Shown here one piece after another: positions 1 to 7,143 of a stretch of DNA of 17,027 nucleotides; the first letter of the stretch is position 1, and every line of letters begins with the position of its first letter. The translations under genes and the position numbers were made by a program. The DNA is from MAG-120531 sp002378585. GTDB taxonomy: Bacteria > Bacteroidota > Bacteroidia > Flavobacteriales > Flavobacteriaceae. A model generated the notes under the pieces. That model was not told where the DNA came from, did no database searches, and saw only the letters and a program-made list of their open reading frames with translations. The DNA lies in the NCBI GenBank assembly GCA_937890575.1, contig CALADZ010000156.1, positions 1 to 17,027 of the forward strand, read 5' to 3'.

Positions 1-1120
1 CCCTGAGGTAGCCCCTTTTGTGTACTTGAAATAGATCTGCCGGGTTGTGGCACATTTTGCGCACCACTTGATTGAGCGCTATTTTACCGCGCTCTACAAA
101 ATCCAGCATGGCTACCAAGCTGTGTTGGACCAAAGGTCCGCCCGAAGGCGCTTGGGCATAAGGTTTGTTCTTTTCTTCCCAGGTATGGGGTGCGTGGTCG
201 GTGGCGATCACATCGATGCGGTCTTCAAGCAATCCAGCCCAAAGCGCCTCGCGATCAGCCGGGGACTTCACAGCAGGATTCCACTTGATCAGGTTTCCTT
301 TGGTCGCGTAATCTTCATCAGAAAACCATAAATGATGGATGCACACCTCGGCGGTGATCTGTTTTCCCTTTAAAGGTCCAGGGGCCAATAAATCCATCTC
401 AATACCTGTAGACAAATGAAACACGTGAAGGCGCGCCCCTGTGGCGCGCGCCAAGGCTATGGCGCGGGAAGAGGACAAATAACAGGCTTCCGCGTTGCGG
501 ATGACGGGATGCAGCTCAGGGGTCATTTGATCTCCATAAGTCTCTTGAGCCCAAGCCATTTGAGCCCTGATGGTGGCTTCATCTTCGCAATGAGCGGAAA
601 TTACCAGCGGAGTAGCCCTGAAAATTTTTTCAATCACTTGAGGGTCGTCCACCAACATATTGCCCGTGGAAGAACCTAAAAACAATTTGATGCCCGAGGT
701 CGCCCGAGGGTCTAAACGTTTGATTTCCTCTAAGTTATCGTTGGTACCTCCGAGCAAAAAAGAATAATTGGCCACAGAACTCGCTGCGCCCATAGCCATT
801 TTCTGCTCCAAAGCCTCCAGGGTGACTGTTTGTGGGTTGGTATTGGGTTGCTCCATAAAAGAGGTTGTCCCCCCAGCCACGGCAGCCCTGCTCTCAGAAG
901 CGATGCATCCTTTGTGGGTCAAACCCGGTTCGCGAAAGTGTACTTGATCGTCGATCACTCCAGGAAAAACAAAACCGCCCTGGGCATCGATCACTTCAGC
1001 ATGGGGATGGGACAAATCAGTCCCTATTTTAGCGATGTAGGTTCCTTCCACCAAGATATCTGCAGCATACTGCTGATCTTCATTGACTAGGATACCATTT
1101 TTTATCAGGATTCTTTTCAT
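1..1120 (-). CDS. pyrC: Dihydroorotase, 3' part beyond window (pyrC)
   Basis: Amidohydrolase-superfamily enzyme that cyclises N-carbamoyl-aspartate to dihydroorotate in cytoplasmic pyrimidine synthesis. The reading frame starts at the ATG whose complement is at 1118-1120 and stays open to the left edge, giving 373 residues of an expected roughly 420-450. Landmarks, numbered from that start: metal-site segment QVHFREPG at 59-66, a Lys in GIKLF at K145 (the position of the carbamylated Lys in hydantoinase-like relatives), H177 in SAHCED, H235 in HLST, and D308 in ATDHAPHT. The first His of the usual HxH metal motif is Gln59 here. From memory the same DDQVHF form occurs in other Bacteroidota, so it looks like a clade trait rather than an error. 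The gene lies 55 bp downstream of the mannosyltransferase on the same strand and is probably cotranscribed with it. The C-terminus and stop are not visible. Confidence 0.95.
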   Translation of the reverse strand, partial: MKRILIKNGILVNEDQQYAADILVEGTYIAKIGTDLSHPHAEVIDAQGGFVFPGVIDDQVHFREPGLTHKGCIASESRAAVAGGTTSFMEQPNTNPQTVTLEALEQKMAMGAASSVANYSFLLGGTNDNLEEIKRLDPRATSGIKLFLGSSTGNMLVDDPQVIEKIFRATPLVISAHCEDEATIRAQMAWAQETYGDQMTPELHPVIRNAEACYLSSSRAIALARATGARLHVFHLSTGIEMDLLAPGPLKGKQITAEVCIHHLWFSDEDYATKGNLIKWNPAVKSPADREALWAGLLEDRIDVIATDHAPHTWEEKNKPYAQAPSGGPLVQHSLVAMLDFVERGKIALNQVVRKMCHNPADLFQVHKRGYLR

Positions 1121-1175
1121 GCGGTAAAGTTACTAATCGGATAGTTTTTAGCCGACTTTGATCGATTTGAATAAC

Positions 1176-1913
1176 TTATGAGTGGGATGTCTTTTTTTTA
1201 TGAAACAGCTGATCCCACTTGAGGCGCAGCACACCCCAAACTGCTTCTTTGACAATCGAAGCGTTCATTTTGGAATGACCGAGTTCTCGGTCTTTAAACA
1301 CTATGGGGACTTCTGCAATCTTAAAGCCCGCTACAAAAGACTTAAACTTCATTTCAATCTGAAAAGCATAGCCGACAAACCGGATGCGGTCGAGGTCTAA
1401 CTGCTCGAGAACTTCCCTGCGGTATCCGACAAATCCAGCTGTGGGATCTTGAACGCGCATACCTGTGATTAACTTGACGTAAAACGAAGCCCCGTAGGAA
1501 AGAAGTATCCGGTGAAGCGGCCAGTTAACCACATTGACCCCCTTGATATAACGAGATCCAACAGCTACATCAGCGCCTTGACTACACGCTTCATAGAGAC
1601 GCAATAAATCATCTGGATTATGTGAAAAATCGGCGTCCATTTCAAAGACATAACCGTAGTCTCTGGCCAGCGCCCATTTAAATCCGTGGATATACGCCGT
1701 GCCCAGTCCGTTTTTGCCGGTGCGCTCCTCGAGAAAAAGTTGACCCGGATATTGTTCCTGCAAATTTTTCACCAACTGACCTGTTCCATCGGGGGAACCA
1801 TCATCAACCACCAACAGATCAAAAGCCATGGGCAAAGAAAATACCTTGTGCACCATCGCCTCGATGTTTTCCTTTTCGTTATACGTGGGTATGATAACCA
1901 GTCGGTGAGACAT
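1176..1913 (-). CDS. Polyprenyl/dolichyl-phosphate mannosyltransferase, GT2 family
   Basis: Predicted 245-residue cytoplasmic-face glycosyltransferase that moves a sugar, most likely mannose from GDP-mannose, onto polyprenyl phosphate. Visible GT-A features are the N-terminal IIPTYNEKENI, the nucleotide-binding VVDDGSPDGT (residues 35-44), the metal-binding DAD at 93-95 in EMDADFSHNP, and GSRYIKG near residue 120. The length matches single-domain polyprenol-monophosphomannose synthases. I see no C-terminal membrane domain, unlike DPM/GtrB-type enzymes with added transmembrane helices. It is transcribed away from a PMT-like glycosyltransferase at 1989 that would use a polyprenyl-P-sugar, which supports a donor-and-user pair. 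Dihydroorotase follows on the same strand. In many flavobacteria I recall a DUF4296 gene between these two; the 55 bp gap here leaves no room for it. The sugar specificity is inferred from family only. Confidence 0.9.
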   Translation of the reverse strand: MSHRLVIIPTYNEKENIEAMVHKVFSLPMAFDLLVVDDGSPDGTGQLVKNLQEQYPGQLFLEERTGKNGLGTAYIHGFKWALARDYGYVFEMDADFSHNPDDLLRLYEACSQGADVAVGSRYIKGVNVVNWPLHRILLSYGASFYVKLITGMRVQDPTAGFVGYRREVLEQLDLDRIRFVGYAFQIEMKFKSFVAGFKIAEVPIVFKDRELGHSKMNASIVKEAVWGVLRLKWDQLFHKKKTSHS

Positions 1914-1942
1914 AATTCAGTGATCGCTTGTGGGTTGCTGAA

Positions 1943-1970
1943 CAAAAGTACACCATTATTTGTACTTTTG
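1943..1970. promoter_or_regulatory. Divergent promoter: inverted repeat of two TAnnTTTG boxes
   Basis: A perfect inverted repeat, CAAAAGTACA (1943-1952) and TGTACTTTTG (1961-1970), is separated by 8 bp. Each arm contains TACTTTTG, an exact match to the Bacteroidota -7 element TAnnTTTG. The right arm (1963-1970) points to the gene at 1989 and the left arm (complement of 1943-1950) points to the gene starting at 1913. Both are placed to give 5' leaders of about 15-30 nt. I see no convincing -33 TTTG at normal spacing for either. The symmetry could also serve as an operator for a dimeric regulator. Confidence 0.6.
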
Positions 1971-1988
1971 AGGGCCTAATTAAACCCT

Positions 1989-3665
1989 GTGCCCACTTCT
2001 CGCCTTACACTGTTTTGGATCATGCTCTGCCTTCTGCTGGGTGTAAACCTGTGGCAGGCATCGGTTACCGAACTGATTTACGACGAGGCGTATTATTGGT
2101 ACTTCAGTCAGCAACTGGCATGGGGGTATTTTGATCATCCACCGATGATGGCTTGGATGATTGCCTTGGGTCGTCTTTTATTTTCGGGAACTTTAGGGGT
2201 GCGCATCGTAGGTGTCCTGTTCAGCGCAGCAACTTATTTGTTGGTTTGGGATATGATCAGTGGCGTAAAAAAAAACCACTATGTCCCTGAATTCTTTTTG
2301 TGGGTTTTTTCCATGACCCTGCTCAACGCCTACGGTTTCCTCATTCTGCCTGATACCCCCTTACTGTTTTTCACCGCCCTGTTTCTTTGGGGGGTTCAGC
2401 GACTGCTTAAAAAAAACTCTTGGTCGTACGCTTTTTGGGTAGGAACCGCTATGGCGGCGATGATGTACAGCAAATACCATGCGCTCGTAGTGATCCTCGG
2501 TGTGGTGATTGGGTATTGGCCACTGGTGCGGATGACTAAAGCTTGGGTAGCTGTATTATGGGCGTTGCTGCTTTACACACCACATTTATACTGGTTGTAC
2601 ACCCATGATTTTGTATCTATTGGGTATCACCTCAGTGAACGCCCCAACCAACCTTATCGATTTGACACCTTTACATTGGGCTATTTTATTAACGTATTTG
2701 CCCAATTTGGGTTTACACTTCCCTGGGTCGTTTATGCCTGGTACAAAACGCCCAAAGGCCGATTCAACACAGTGCTTAAATCACTGGTGTTTTTTGTTTT
2801 GACGTTCTTTTTTATATCCAGCTTCACCAAGCGTATTCAAACCCAATGGATCGTGGTTATTGCCATTCCAACAGCGGTTTTGGTTTGGGAGCTCTATCTG
2901 AGGGACACCAAAATACGCCGCAAGCTACTGGTGAGTGCCGCGATAACCACATTGGTGCTTGTCTATGCTCGCTTTGGTTTGGTTCATGAGTCACTGCTGC
3001 CCATTCGCTATGAAACACACGGTAACCTAGCGTGGACCAGTCGGCTTAAAGCCTCGGTGGGTGACTCACCTGTAGTGTTCTTGGATTCCTATAGAAACGC
3101 CCCTATGTATGCCTTTTACCAAGGCGGGAGCTCCTATTCGTTAAACACTATGGGCTATCGAAAAAACCAATACAGCATCGACGGGTCCTACGAACAGATT
3201 CGCGGAAAAAAAGTAGCGCTGGTAGCCCCTAAAAACCATGTTTTTTGGCAGACAAACGCACCTGAATTTAGTTTTGAAAAAGCTGTAGACGATACGTACC
3301 ATGGGTTGTGGATTGATCGCTTTACCTACTATGATCAGATCAAAGCTAGCTTAGTTCAGGTCGATTCAGATCAAGCAATCGTCGAGTTAGTACACCCCTA
3401 TTCCTATCCGATTAATGCACAACACATCTTTTTGAGCTTGGGTGTAATCGATGACTACAAACGGGTGCAACAGCAAATACCTTGGTCTTTATCCGGGCAG
3501 CGCTTACCTGTGGTATGGAAAGCCCAAGACACCTTGCGGCTCGTGTTAAACAAGCCCGAACTATTATCCCGAGAAATTTCTGGCATACGGCTTGGGGTAG
3601 GCAGTTTCCATCTTCCTGCTGGACTTCAAGGCGACCCTCAAAAAAGAACCACATGGAACCCTTAA
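1989..3665 (+). CDS. PMT/ArnT-like polytopic glycosyltransferase (GT39/GT83-like)
   Basis: A 558-residue integral membrane glycosyltransferase of the GT-C type. The diagnostic N-terminal loop is present: TM1 at about residues 8-22, then YDEAYYW with the acidic pair D32-E33, then GYFDHPP at 46-52, as in ArnT and PMT_2-family enzymes that take a sugar from a polyprenyl-phosphate carrier on the outer face of the inner membrane. Many further hydrophobic helices run to about residue 335, followed by a soluble, presumably periplasmic C-terminal domain of about 220 residues that I cannot assign. The start is a GTG at 1989; the next in-frame candidate is the ATG at 2022, and an in-frame stop lies at 1977. 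It is divergent from a polyprenyl-P-mannose synthase, the likely source of its donor, and overlaps the next gene by 13 bp. The acceptor (protein, lipid or glycan) is unknown. Confidence 0.85.
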   Translation: MPTSRLTLFWIMLCLLLGVNLWQASVTELIYDEAYYWYFSQQLAWGYFDHPPMMAWMIALGRLLFSGTLGVRIVGVLFSAATYLLVWDMISGVKKNHYVPEFFLWVFSMTLLNAYGFLILPDTPLLFFTALFLWGVQRLLKKNSWSYAFWVGTAMAAMMYSKYHALVVILGVVIGYWPLVRMTKAWVAVLWALLLYTPHLYWLYTHDFVSIGYHLSERPNQPYRFDTFTLGYFINVFAQFGFTLPWVVYAWYKTPKGRFNTVLKSLVFFVLTFFFISSFTKRIQTQWIVVIAIPTAVLVWELYLRDTKIRRKLLVSAAITTLVLVYARFGLVHESLLPIRYETHGNLAWTSRLKASVGDSPVVFLDSYRNAPMYAFYQGGSSYSLNTMGYRKNQYSIDGSYEQIRGKKVALVAPKNHVFWQTNAPEFSFEKAVDDTYHGLWIDRFTYYDQIKASLVQVDSDQAIVELVHPYSYPINAQHIFLSLGVIDDYKRVQQQIPWSLSGQRLPVVWKAQDTLRLVLNKPELLSREISGIRLGVGSFHLPAGLQGDPQKRTTWNP

Positions 3666-4306
3666 TACGCCCCACATCGGTTCCTGACGGTTTGTTTTGG
3701 CTGCTCCTAGTCGGCCTTGGGCTCAGTGTTGCCGCTAGATATAGAGACCCAAACAGATGGGTGCTGTTTACCGCACTGGCGATGAACAACAAATACCTGA
3801 TGGTTTTTAACCGAGGTAAACTCTGGCGACAACCCTTTTTCTGGATCATGAATTTGGCCTTTTGGGCACAGAGCACTGCCTTTCTTTGGGTGCACTGGAC
3901 CCATTTAGGTTTGGGCCCCCAAGCCCCTGAACTTTGGTGGTTATTTGCGGGAGTTGGCATGGGTTTATCTGTCAAGATTGGGGCGCAAAAAATCACTGCA
4001 GAACTTTTTTCTAACAAAACTGTAGCTCAGTTAGTTCATGGAAAGTTGAGTTATCAAAATTTTGGCGGATTGGCCCTGTTTCTAGGGGCGGCTATGGGAT
4101 CTTATTTTTCCTGGTCTAACTCCTTGATTACCTGGGCATTTGTCGTGATTTATGCATTGATTTTGGGCGTTGGTTGGTTTACACTGGTCAAGGCGCATCA
4201 AAAATATCTCCAGAGGCGCATTTTCTACTTTATTTTGTACATTTGTGCCTTCGAAATAGCGCCTTGGATCATACTGTGGCGTTATCTAAACAAAGGGCTT
4301 CTATGA
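3653..4306 (+). CDS. DUF4271 membrane protein
   Basis: A 217-residue membrane protein of unknown function. I chose the ATG at 3653 because the start MEPLIRP followed by a helix and then ARYRDPNRW...NNKYLMVF matches my memory of DUF4271 proteins, which in flavobacteria usually sit directly before hemD. About six hydrophobic segments are visible, for example LFWLLLVGLGLSV, FFWIMNLAFWAQSTAFLW, LWWLFAGVGMGLSV, FGGLALFLGAAMG, LITWAFVVIYALILGVGWF and IFYFILYICAFEIAPWIIL. The frame is open upstream to 3482, but that stretch lies inside the preceding glycosyltransferase gene and is unlikely to be used. It overlaps the gene before it by 13 bp and shares ATGA with hemD, so translational coupling is likely. 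No catalytic motif is evident. It could be involved in heme or envelope biology, but this rests on position only. Confidence 0.85.
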   Translation: MEPLIRPTSVPDGLFWLLLVGLGLSVAARYRDPNRWVLFTALAMNNKYLMVFNRGKLWRQPFFWIMNLAFWAQSTAFLWVHWTHLGLGPQAPELWWLFAGVGMGLSVKIGAQKITAELFSNKTVAQLVHGKLSYQNFGGLALFLGAAMGSYFSWSNSLITWAFVVIYALILGVGWFTLVKAHQKYLQRRIFYFILYICAFEIAPWIILWRYLNKGLL

Positions 4307-5052
4307 AAGTAAAAACCATTCTGGTATCTCAGCCTGAACCCAAAGCGGAAAACTCTCCCTACCAAAAGATTGTGGATGCCGAAAAAATCAAAATCGATTT
4401 TAGGCCGTTCATCCATGTGGAAGGGGTAGACGCTAAAGAAGTACGCCAACAAAAAATCGACTTGAGCCATTATACGGCTGTGATTTTTACCAGCAGAAAC
4501 TCTATTGATCATTACTTCCGCATGGCAGAGGAAATGCGCTTTAAGGTGCCTGACACCATGCGCTATTTTTGCCAATCAGAGGCAGTTGCTTTCTACCTGC
4601 AAAAATATGTAGTGTACCGCAAGCGAAAAATCTACGTGGGTAAAATTGATTTCCCAGATTTAGCCCCGTTATTCAAAAAATACAAAGAAGAGAAATTCTT
4701 ATTGCCCAGTTCTGATGTATTAAAGCCAGAAGTACCCCAAACACTCGATGCGCTCAAATTGAATTGGACTCGAGGGATTTTTTACCGCACGGTAATGAGC
4801 GATCTTTCAGACCTCAGAGACGTGTATTACGATATTTTGGTATTCTTCAGTCCTGCGGGTATCGAGTCGCTTAAAAAGAACTTCCCAGACTTTGAGCAAA
4901 ACAACACCCGAATTGCTGTGTTTGGAAACACAACCATGGAAGCCGCTAAACGCGAAAACCTGCGTATCGACATCAAAGCCCCTACGCCGGAAGCTCCTTC
5001 GATGACCATGGCTTTGCACAATTACATCAAAGAAGTCAATAAGCTGAAATAG
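4303..5052 (+). CDS. hemD: Uroporphyrinogen-III synthase (HemD)
   Basis: A 249-residue cytoplasmic enzyme that closes hydroxymethylbilane into uroporphyrinogen III with inversion of ring D, on the way to heme. The family has low sequence conservation. The visible signs are the N-terminal KTILVSQPEP, the first-domain YTAVIFTSRNSIDHYF (about residues 62-77), the second-domain strand DILVFFSPAGIESL, and the late segment IAVFGNTTMEAAKRENLRIDI followed by a conserved-looking P-EAPS-TMALHNYI tail. Together these give the expected two Rossmann-like lobes. The ATG at 4303 overlaps the DUF4271 stop codon (ATGA), so I prefer it to the longer open frame from 4174. It is the last gene of a three-gene operon and is followed by a hairpin terminator. 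Confidence 0.88.
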   Translation: MKVKTILVSQPEPKAENSPYQKIVDAEKIKIDFRPFIHVEGVDAKEVRQQKIDLSHYTAVIFTSRNSIDHYFRMAEEMRFKVPDTMRYFCQSEAVAFYLQKYVVYRKRKIYVGKIDFPDLAPLFKKYKEEKFLLPSSDVLKPEVPQTLDALKLNWTRGIFYRTVMSDLSDLRDVYYDILVFFSPAGIESLKKNFPDFEQNNTRIAVFGNTTMEAAKRENLRIDIKAPTPEAPSMTMALHNYIKEVNKLK

Positions 5053-5077
5053 GTGACTGCCTCTCCTCATTAGAAGT

Positions 5078-5103
5078 AAACCCTGCCTTGGCGGGGTTTT
5101 TTT
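5078..5103 (+). terminator. Rho-independent terminator after hemD
   Basis: AAACCCTGCC (5078-5087) pairs with GGCGGGGTTT (5090-5099) with one T-G wobble; the innermost pair must open to give a CTTG tetraloop. A run of seven T follows at 5097-5103. It ends the operon 1989-5052 about 26 bp after the hemD stop and separates it from the saccharopine dehydrogenase gene. Confidence 0.85.
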
Positions 5104-5175
5104 ATGTGTGCTGTCGATTGGCATGCTATAATTCAAACATTTTTATATATTTATGTGGTATTTACAACAAAATAT

Positions 5176-6558
5176 ATGTTTGGCGATTACATCACCCTAT
5201 TTGGCAGCGGCAAATCCACCCCGTACCTCATCGACTACTTACTCGGTCAGGCCCCCCTACATAAATTCACTTTGCGGGTCATTGATCGGGATTGGGGTTT
5301 TGTGTCTCCCCATTGGTCCAATAACCCACACTGTGAATTAATTACTTTAGAAATCGACCAAGAACAGGAACGTAAAAATTATATCTCCACCTCGAAAGTG
5401 GTGGTGTCCATGCTGCCCGCCCACATGCACGGAATCATTGCCGCTGATTGTTTGATGTATCGAGTACCCCTGGCCACAGCCTCTTACGTCTCTGAAAATA
5501 TACGTGCCATGGAGTCTAAACTCAAAGAGGCAGGCGTTACTTTTTTGTTTGAAATGGGGCTTGATCCAGGTCTAGACCATATGAGCGCTATGGAGCTGAT
5601 CGATGATATCCGCGCCAAAGGGGGAGCCGTTAAACTTTTTGAGTCATTTGCCGGAGGGTTAGTAGCTCCGGAAAGCGACGATAACCCCTGGAAGTATAAG
5701 TTCAGCTGGAATCCGCGCAATGTGGTACTGGCGGGCCAGGGCGGAGCTGCGAAATTCCTACAAGAAGGCACCTATAAATACATCCCTTACCACAAGCTCT
5801 TCAGGCGTATTGAATTTATGGAAATAGAGGGTTACGGTAAATTTGAGGCCTATCCCAACCGAGACTCATTAGCTTATCAAAAGGCCTATGGACTGGACGA
5901 CGCCTTAACCCTGTTTAGAGGAACCATCAGGCGTGTCGGATTTTCAAAAGCCTGGAATCACCTGGTACAACTCGGCATGACCGATGACAGCTACTCGATA
6001 GAGCACAGTAGGGGGATGAGCTATCGCGCCTTCACCAACCTGTTTTTGCCCTACTCCGCTACAGACCGAGTAGAACTCAAACTAAGACACTACCTCAACA
6101 TAGCGCAGGATGATCCCGGCTGGGAGATGCTCTCCTGGTTGGGATTGTTTAGCGAAACCCACAAAATCGAACGAGCACACGCCACACCCGCTCAAGCACT
6201 TCAAGAAATTCTAGAAAAATCATGGACGATGGGCCCTGAGGATAAGGACATGATTGTGATGTACCACAAAATCGGGTATGAACTCGATGGTGAGATGAAG
6301 CAAATCGATGCGTACATGGTCTCTACGGGTGAAGACCGACACTATACCGCGATGGCCAAAACAGTCGGACTTCCCCTAGCCATTGGAGCGATGCAACTCT
6401 ATCTAGGCCGCTTTAAACAACCGGGGATTCACCTTCCCTTGACGGCAGACCTCTACCGACCTGTACTCAAGACCCTGCAGGAGACCGGCATCGTGTTCCA
6501 CCACAAAGAAACAGCCTACAGGGGGTACAATCCTGGCGCATTTGCCGTAGATGCATAA
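5176..6558 (+). CDS. Saccharopine dehydrogenase-like oxidoreductase
   Basis: A 460-residue NAD(P)-dependent enzyme of the saccharopine dehydrogenase family, which interconverts saccharopine with lysine or with glutamate plus aminoadipate semialdehyde. Near the N-terminus is a dinucleotide-binding strand-loop, ITLFGSGKST (residues 6-15). The middle holds the characteristic FEMGLDPGLDHMSAMELID and the long C-terminal domain with GGLVAPESDDNPWKYKFSWNP. I chose the ATG at 5176 because the Rossmann strand begins right after it; the frame is open from 5104, but that extension overlaps the hemD terminator tail and has no family match. A weak -7-like TATATTTA at 5146-5153 would give a leader of about 20 nt. 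An Lrp/AsnC regulator follows 37 bp downstream. The exact reaction direction and cofactor cannot be read from the sequence; related carboxynorspermidine synthases are an alternative but are usually shorter. Confidence 0.88.
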   Translation: MFGDYITLFGSGKSTPYLIDYLLGQAPLHKFTLRVIDRDWGFVSPHWSNNPHCELITLEIDQEQERKNYISTSKVVVSMLPAHMHGIIAADCLMYRVPLATASYVSENIRAMESKLKEAGVTFLFEMGLDPGLDHMSAMELIDDIRAKGGAVKLFESFAGGLVAPESDDNPWKYKFSWNPRNVVLAGQGGAAKFLQEGTYKYIPYHKLFRRIEFMEIEGYGKFEAYPNRDSLAYQKAYGLDDALTLFRGTIRRVGFSKAWNHLVQLGMTDDSYSIEHSRGMSYRAFTNLFLPYSATDRVELKLRHYLNIAQDDPGWEMLSWLGLFSETHKIERAHATPAQALQEILEKSWTMGPEDKDMIVMYHKIGYELDGEMKQIDAYMVSTGEDRHYTAMAKTVGLPLAIGAMQLYLGRFKQPGIHLPLTADLYRPVLKTLQETGIVFHHKETAYRGYNPGAFAVDA

Positions 6559-6573
6559 GCGAAAAAAGGGTAA

Positions 6574-6583
6574 TTTGGCCAAA
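6574..6583. promoter_or_regulatory. Short palindrome upstream of Lrp/AsnC gene
   Basis: TTTGGCCAAA is a perfect 10-bp palindrome ending 12 bp before the regulator's start codon, within the 37-bp gap after the saccharopine dehydrogenase gene. Lrp/AsnC proteins often bind their own promoters, so this is a candidate operator. A palindrome of this length can arise by chance and I cannot see further copies nearby. Confidence 0.25.
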
Positions 6584-6595
6584 ACAAACTAGTCA

Positions 6596-7066
6596 ATGAG
6601 CCAAAAGAACCCCCAACTACAGTTAGACGGCACCGATAAAGAGATACTGCGCAAACTGATGAAAGACGCGCGCACCCCCATCCTAGAAATTGCTCGGAAA
6701 ATTGGGATCTCAGGGGCTGCCATTCACCAACGGTTGCGCAAACTTGAACAATCCGGATTGATTACTGGATCAAAATATGTGTTGGACCCAAAGGTTTTGG
6801 GGTACACCACTATGGCTTACATCGGGGTTTACCTAGACAAAGCGATGAACCATCCCGAGGCGGTAGAATCGCTAAAAAAAATACCTGAAGTGCTCGAATG
6901 TCACTATACGACCGGAAATTGGTCGGTTTTGATCAAAGTGCTTTGTCGCGATAATGCGCACCTGATGGAGTTGCTCGACAAACAAATTCAAGCGATTCAC
7001 GGAGTGTCTCGCACGGAGACGTTTATCTCGTTGGCCCAACAAATTGACCGACAAATTGCCCTGTAA
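6596..7066 (+). CDS. Lrp/AsnC family transcriptional regulator
   Basis: A 156-residue DNA-binding regulator of the feast/famine type. It begins LDGTDKEILRKLMKDART (from residue 10), leading into a winged helix-turn-helix at about residues 23-52 (ILEIARKIGISGAAIHQRLRKLEQSGLI), followed by the conserved KYVLDPKVLGY and a C-terminal RAM/effector domain, TTMAYIGVYL to TETFISLAQQ. The segment ECHYTTGNWSVLIKVLCRDN is the ligand-domain core, where family members usually read TG-YDYLLKV; here the usual D is replaced by N-W. Such proteins form octamers and respond to amino acids. It lies 37 bp downstream of a lysine-pathway type enzyme, so regulation of that gene or of itself is plausible but inferred. 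Confidence 0.93.
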   Translation: MSQKNPQLQLDGTDKEILRKLMKDARTPILEIARKIGISGAAIHQRLRKLEQSGLITGSKYVLDPKVLGYTTMAYIGVYLDKAMNHPEAVESLKKIPEVLECHYTTGNWSVLIKVLCRDNAHLMELLDKQIQAIHGVSRTETFISLAQQIDRQIAL

Positions 7067-7111
7067 TCTGCCAAAATGTGTTAATCCTGATCGACGTATT
7101 TAAATTGGTAC

Positions 7112-7119
7112 TAATTTTG
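7112..7119 (+). promoter_or_regulatory. Bacteroidota -7 element for metallopeptidase gene
   Basis: TAATTTTG matches TAnnTTTG exactly, 24 bp before the ATG at 7144, giving a likely leader of about 20 nt. No clear -33 TTTG is seen at the usual distance. The 77-bp gap after the Lrp gene holds no terminator hairpin, so some readthrough from upstream is possible. Confidence 0.5.
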
Positions 7120-7143
7120 ACACAACCCAAATAAAAAGTAACC

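Noticed and set aside
47..1090. Three plus-strand open frames of 86-94 codons
   Set aside because: All are shadows on the opposite strand of the continuous dihydroorotase reading frame.
3412..4017. Long minus-strand open frame of 201 codons
   Set aside because: It is antisense across the PMT/DUF4271 overlap, has a low-complexity translation without family features, and conflicts with two well-supported genes.
5175..5182. Exact TAnnTTTG (TATGTTTG) at the saccharopine dehydrogenase start
   Set aside because: It overlaps the start codon itself; a transcript from it would lack the first codons of the Rossmann fold, so I treat it as coincidence.
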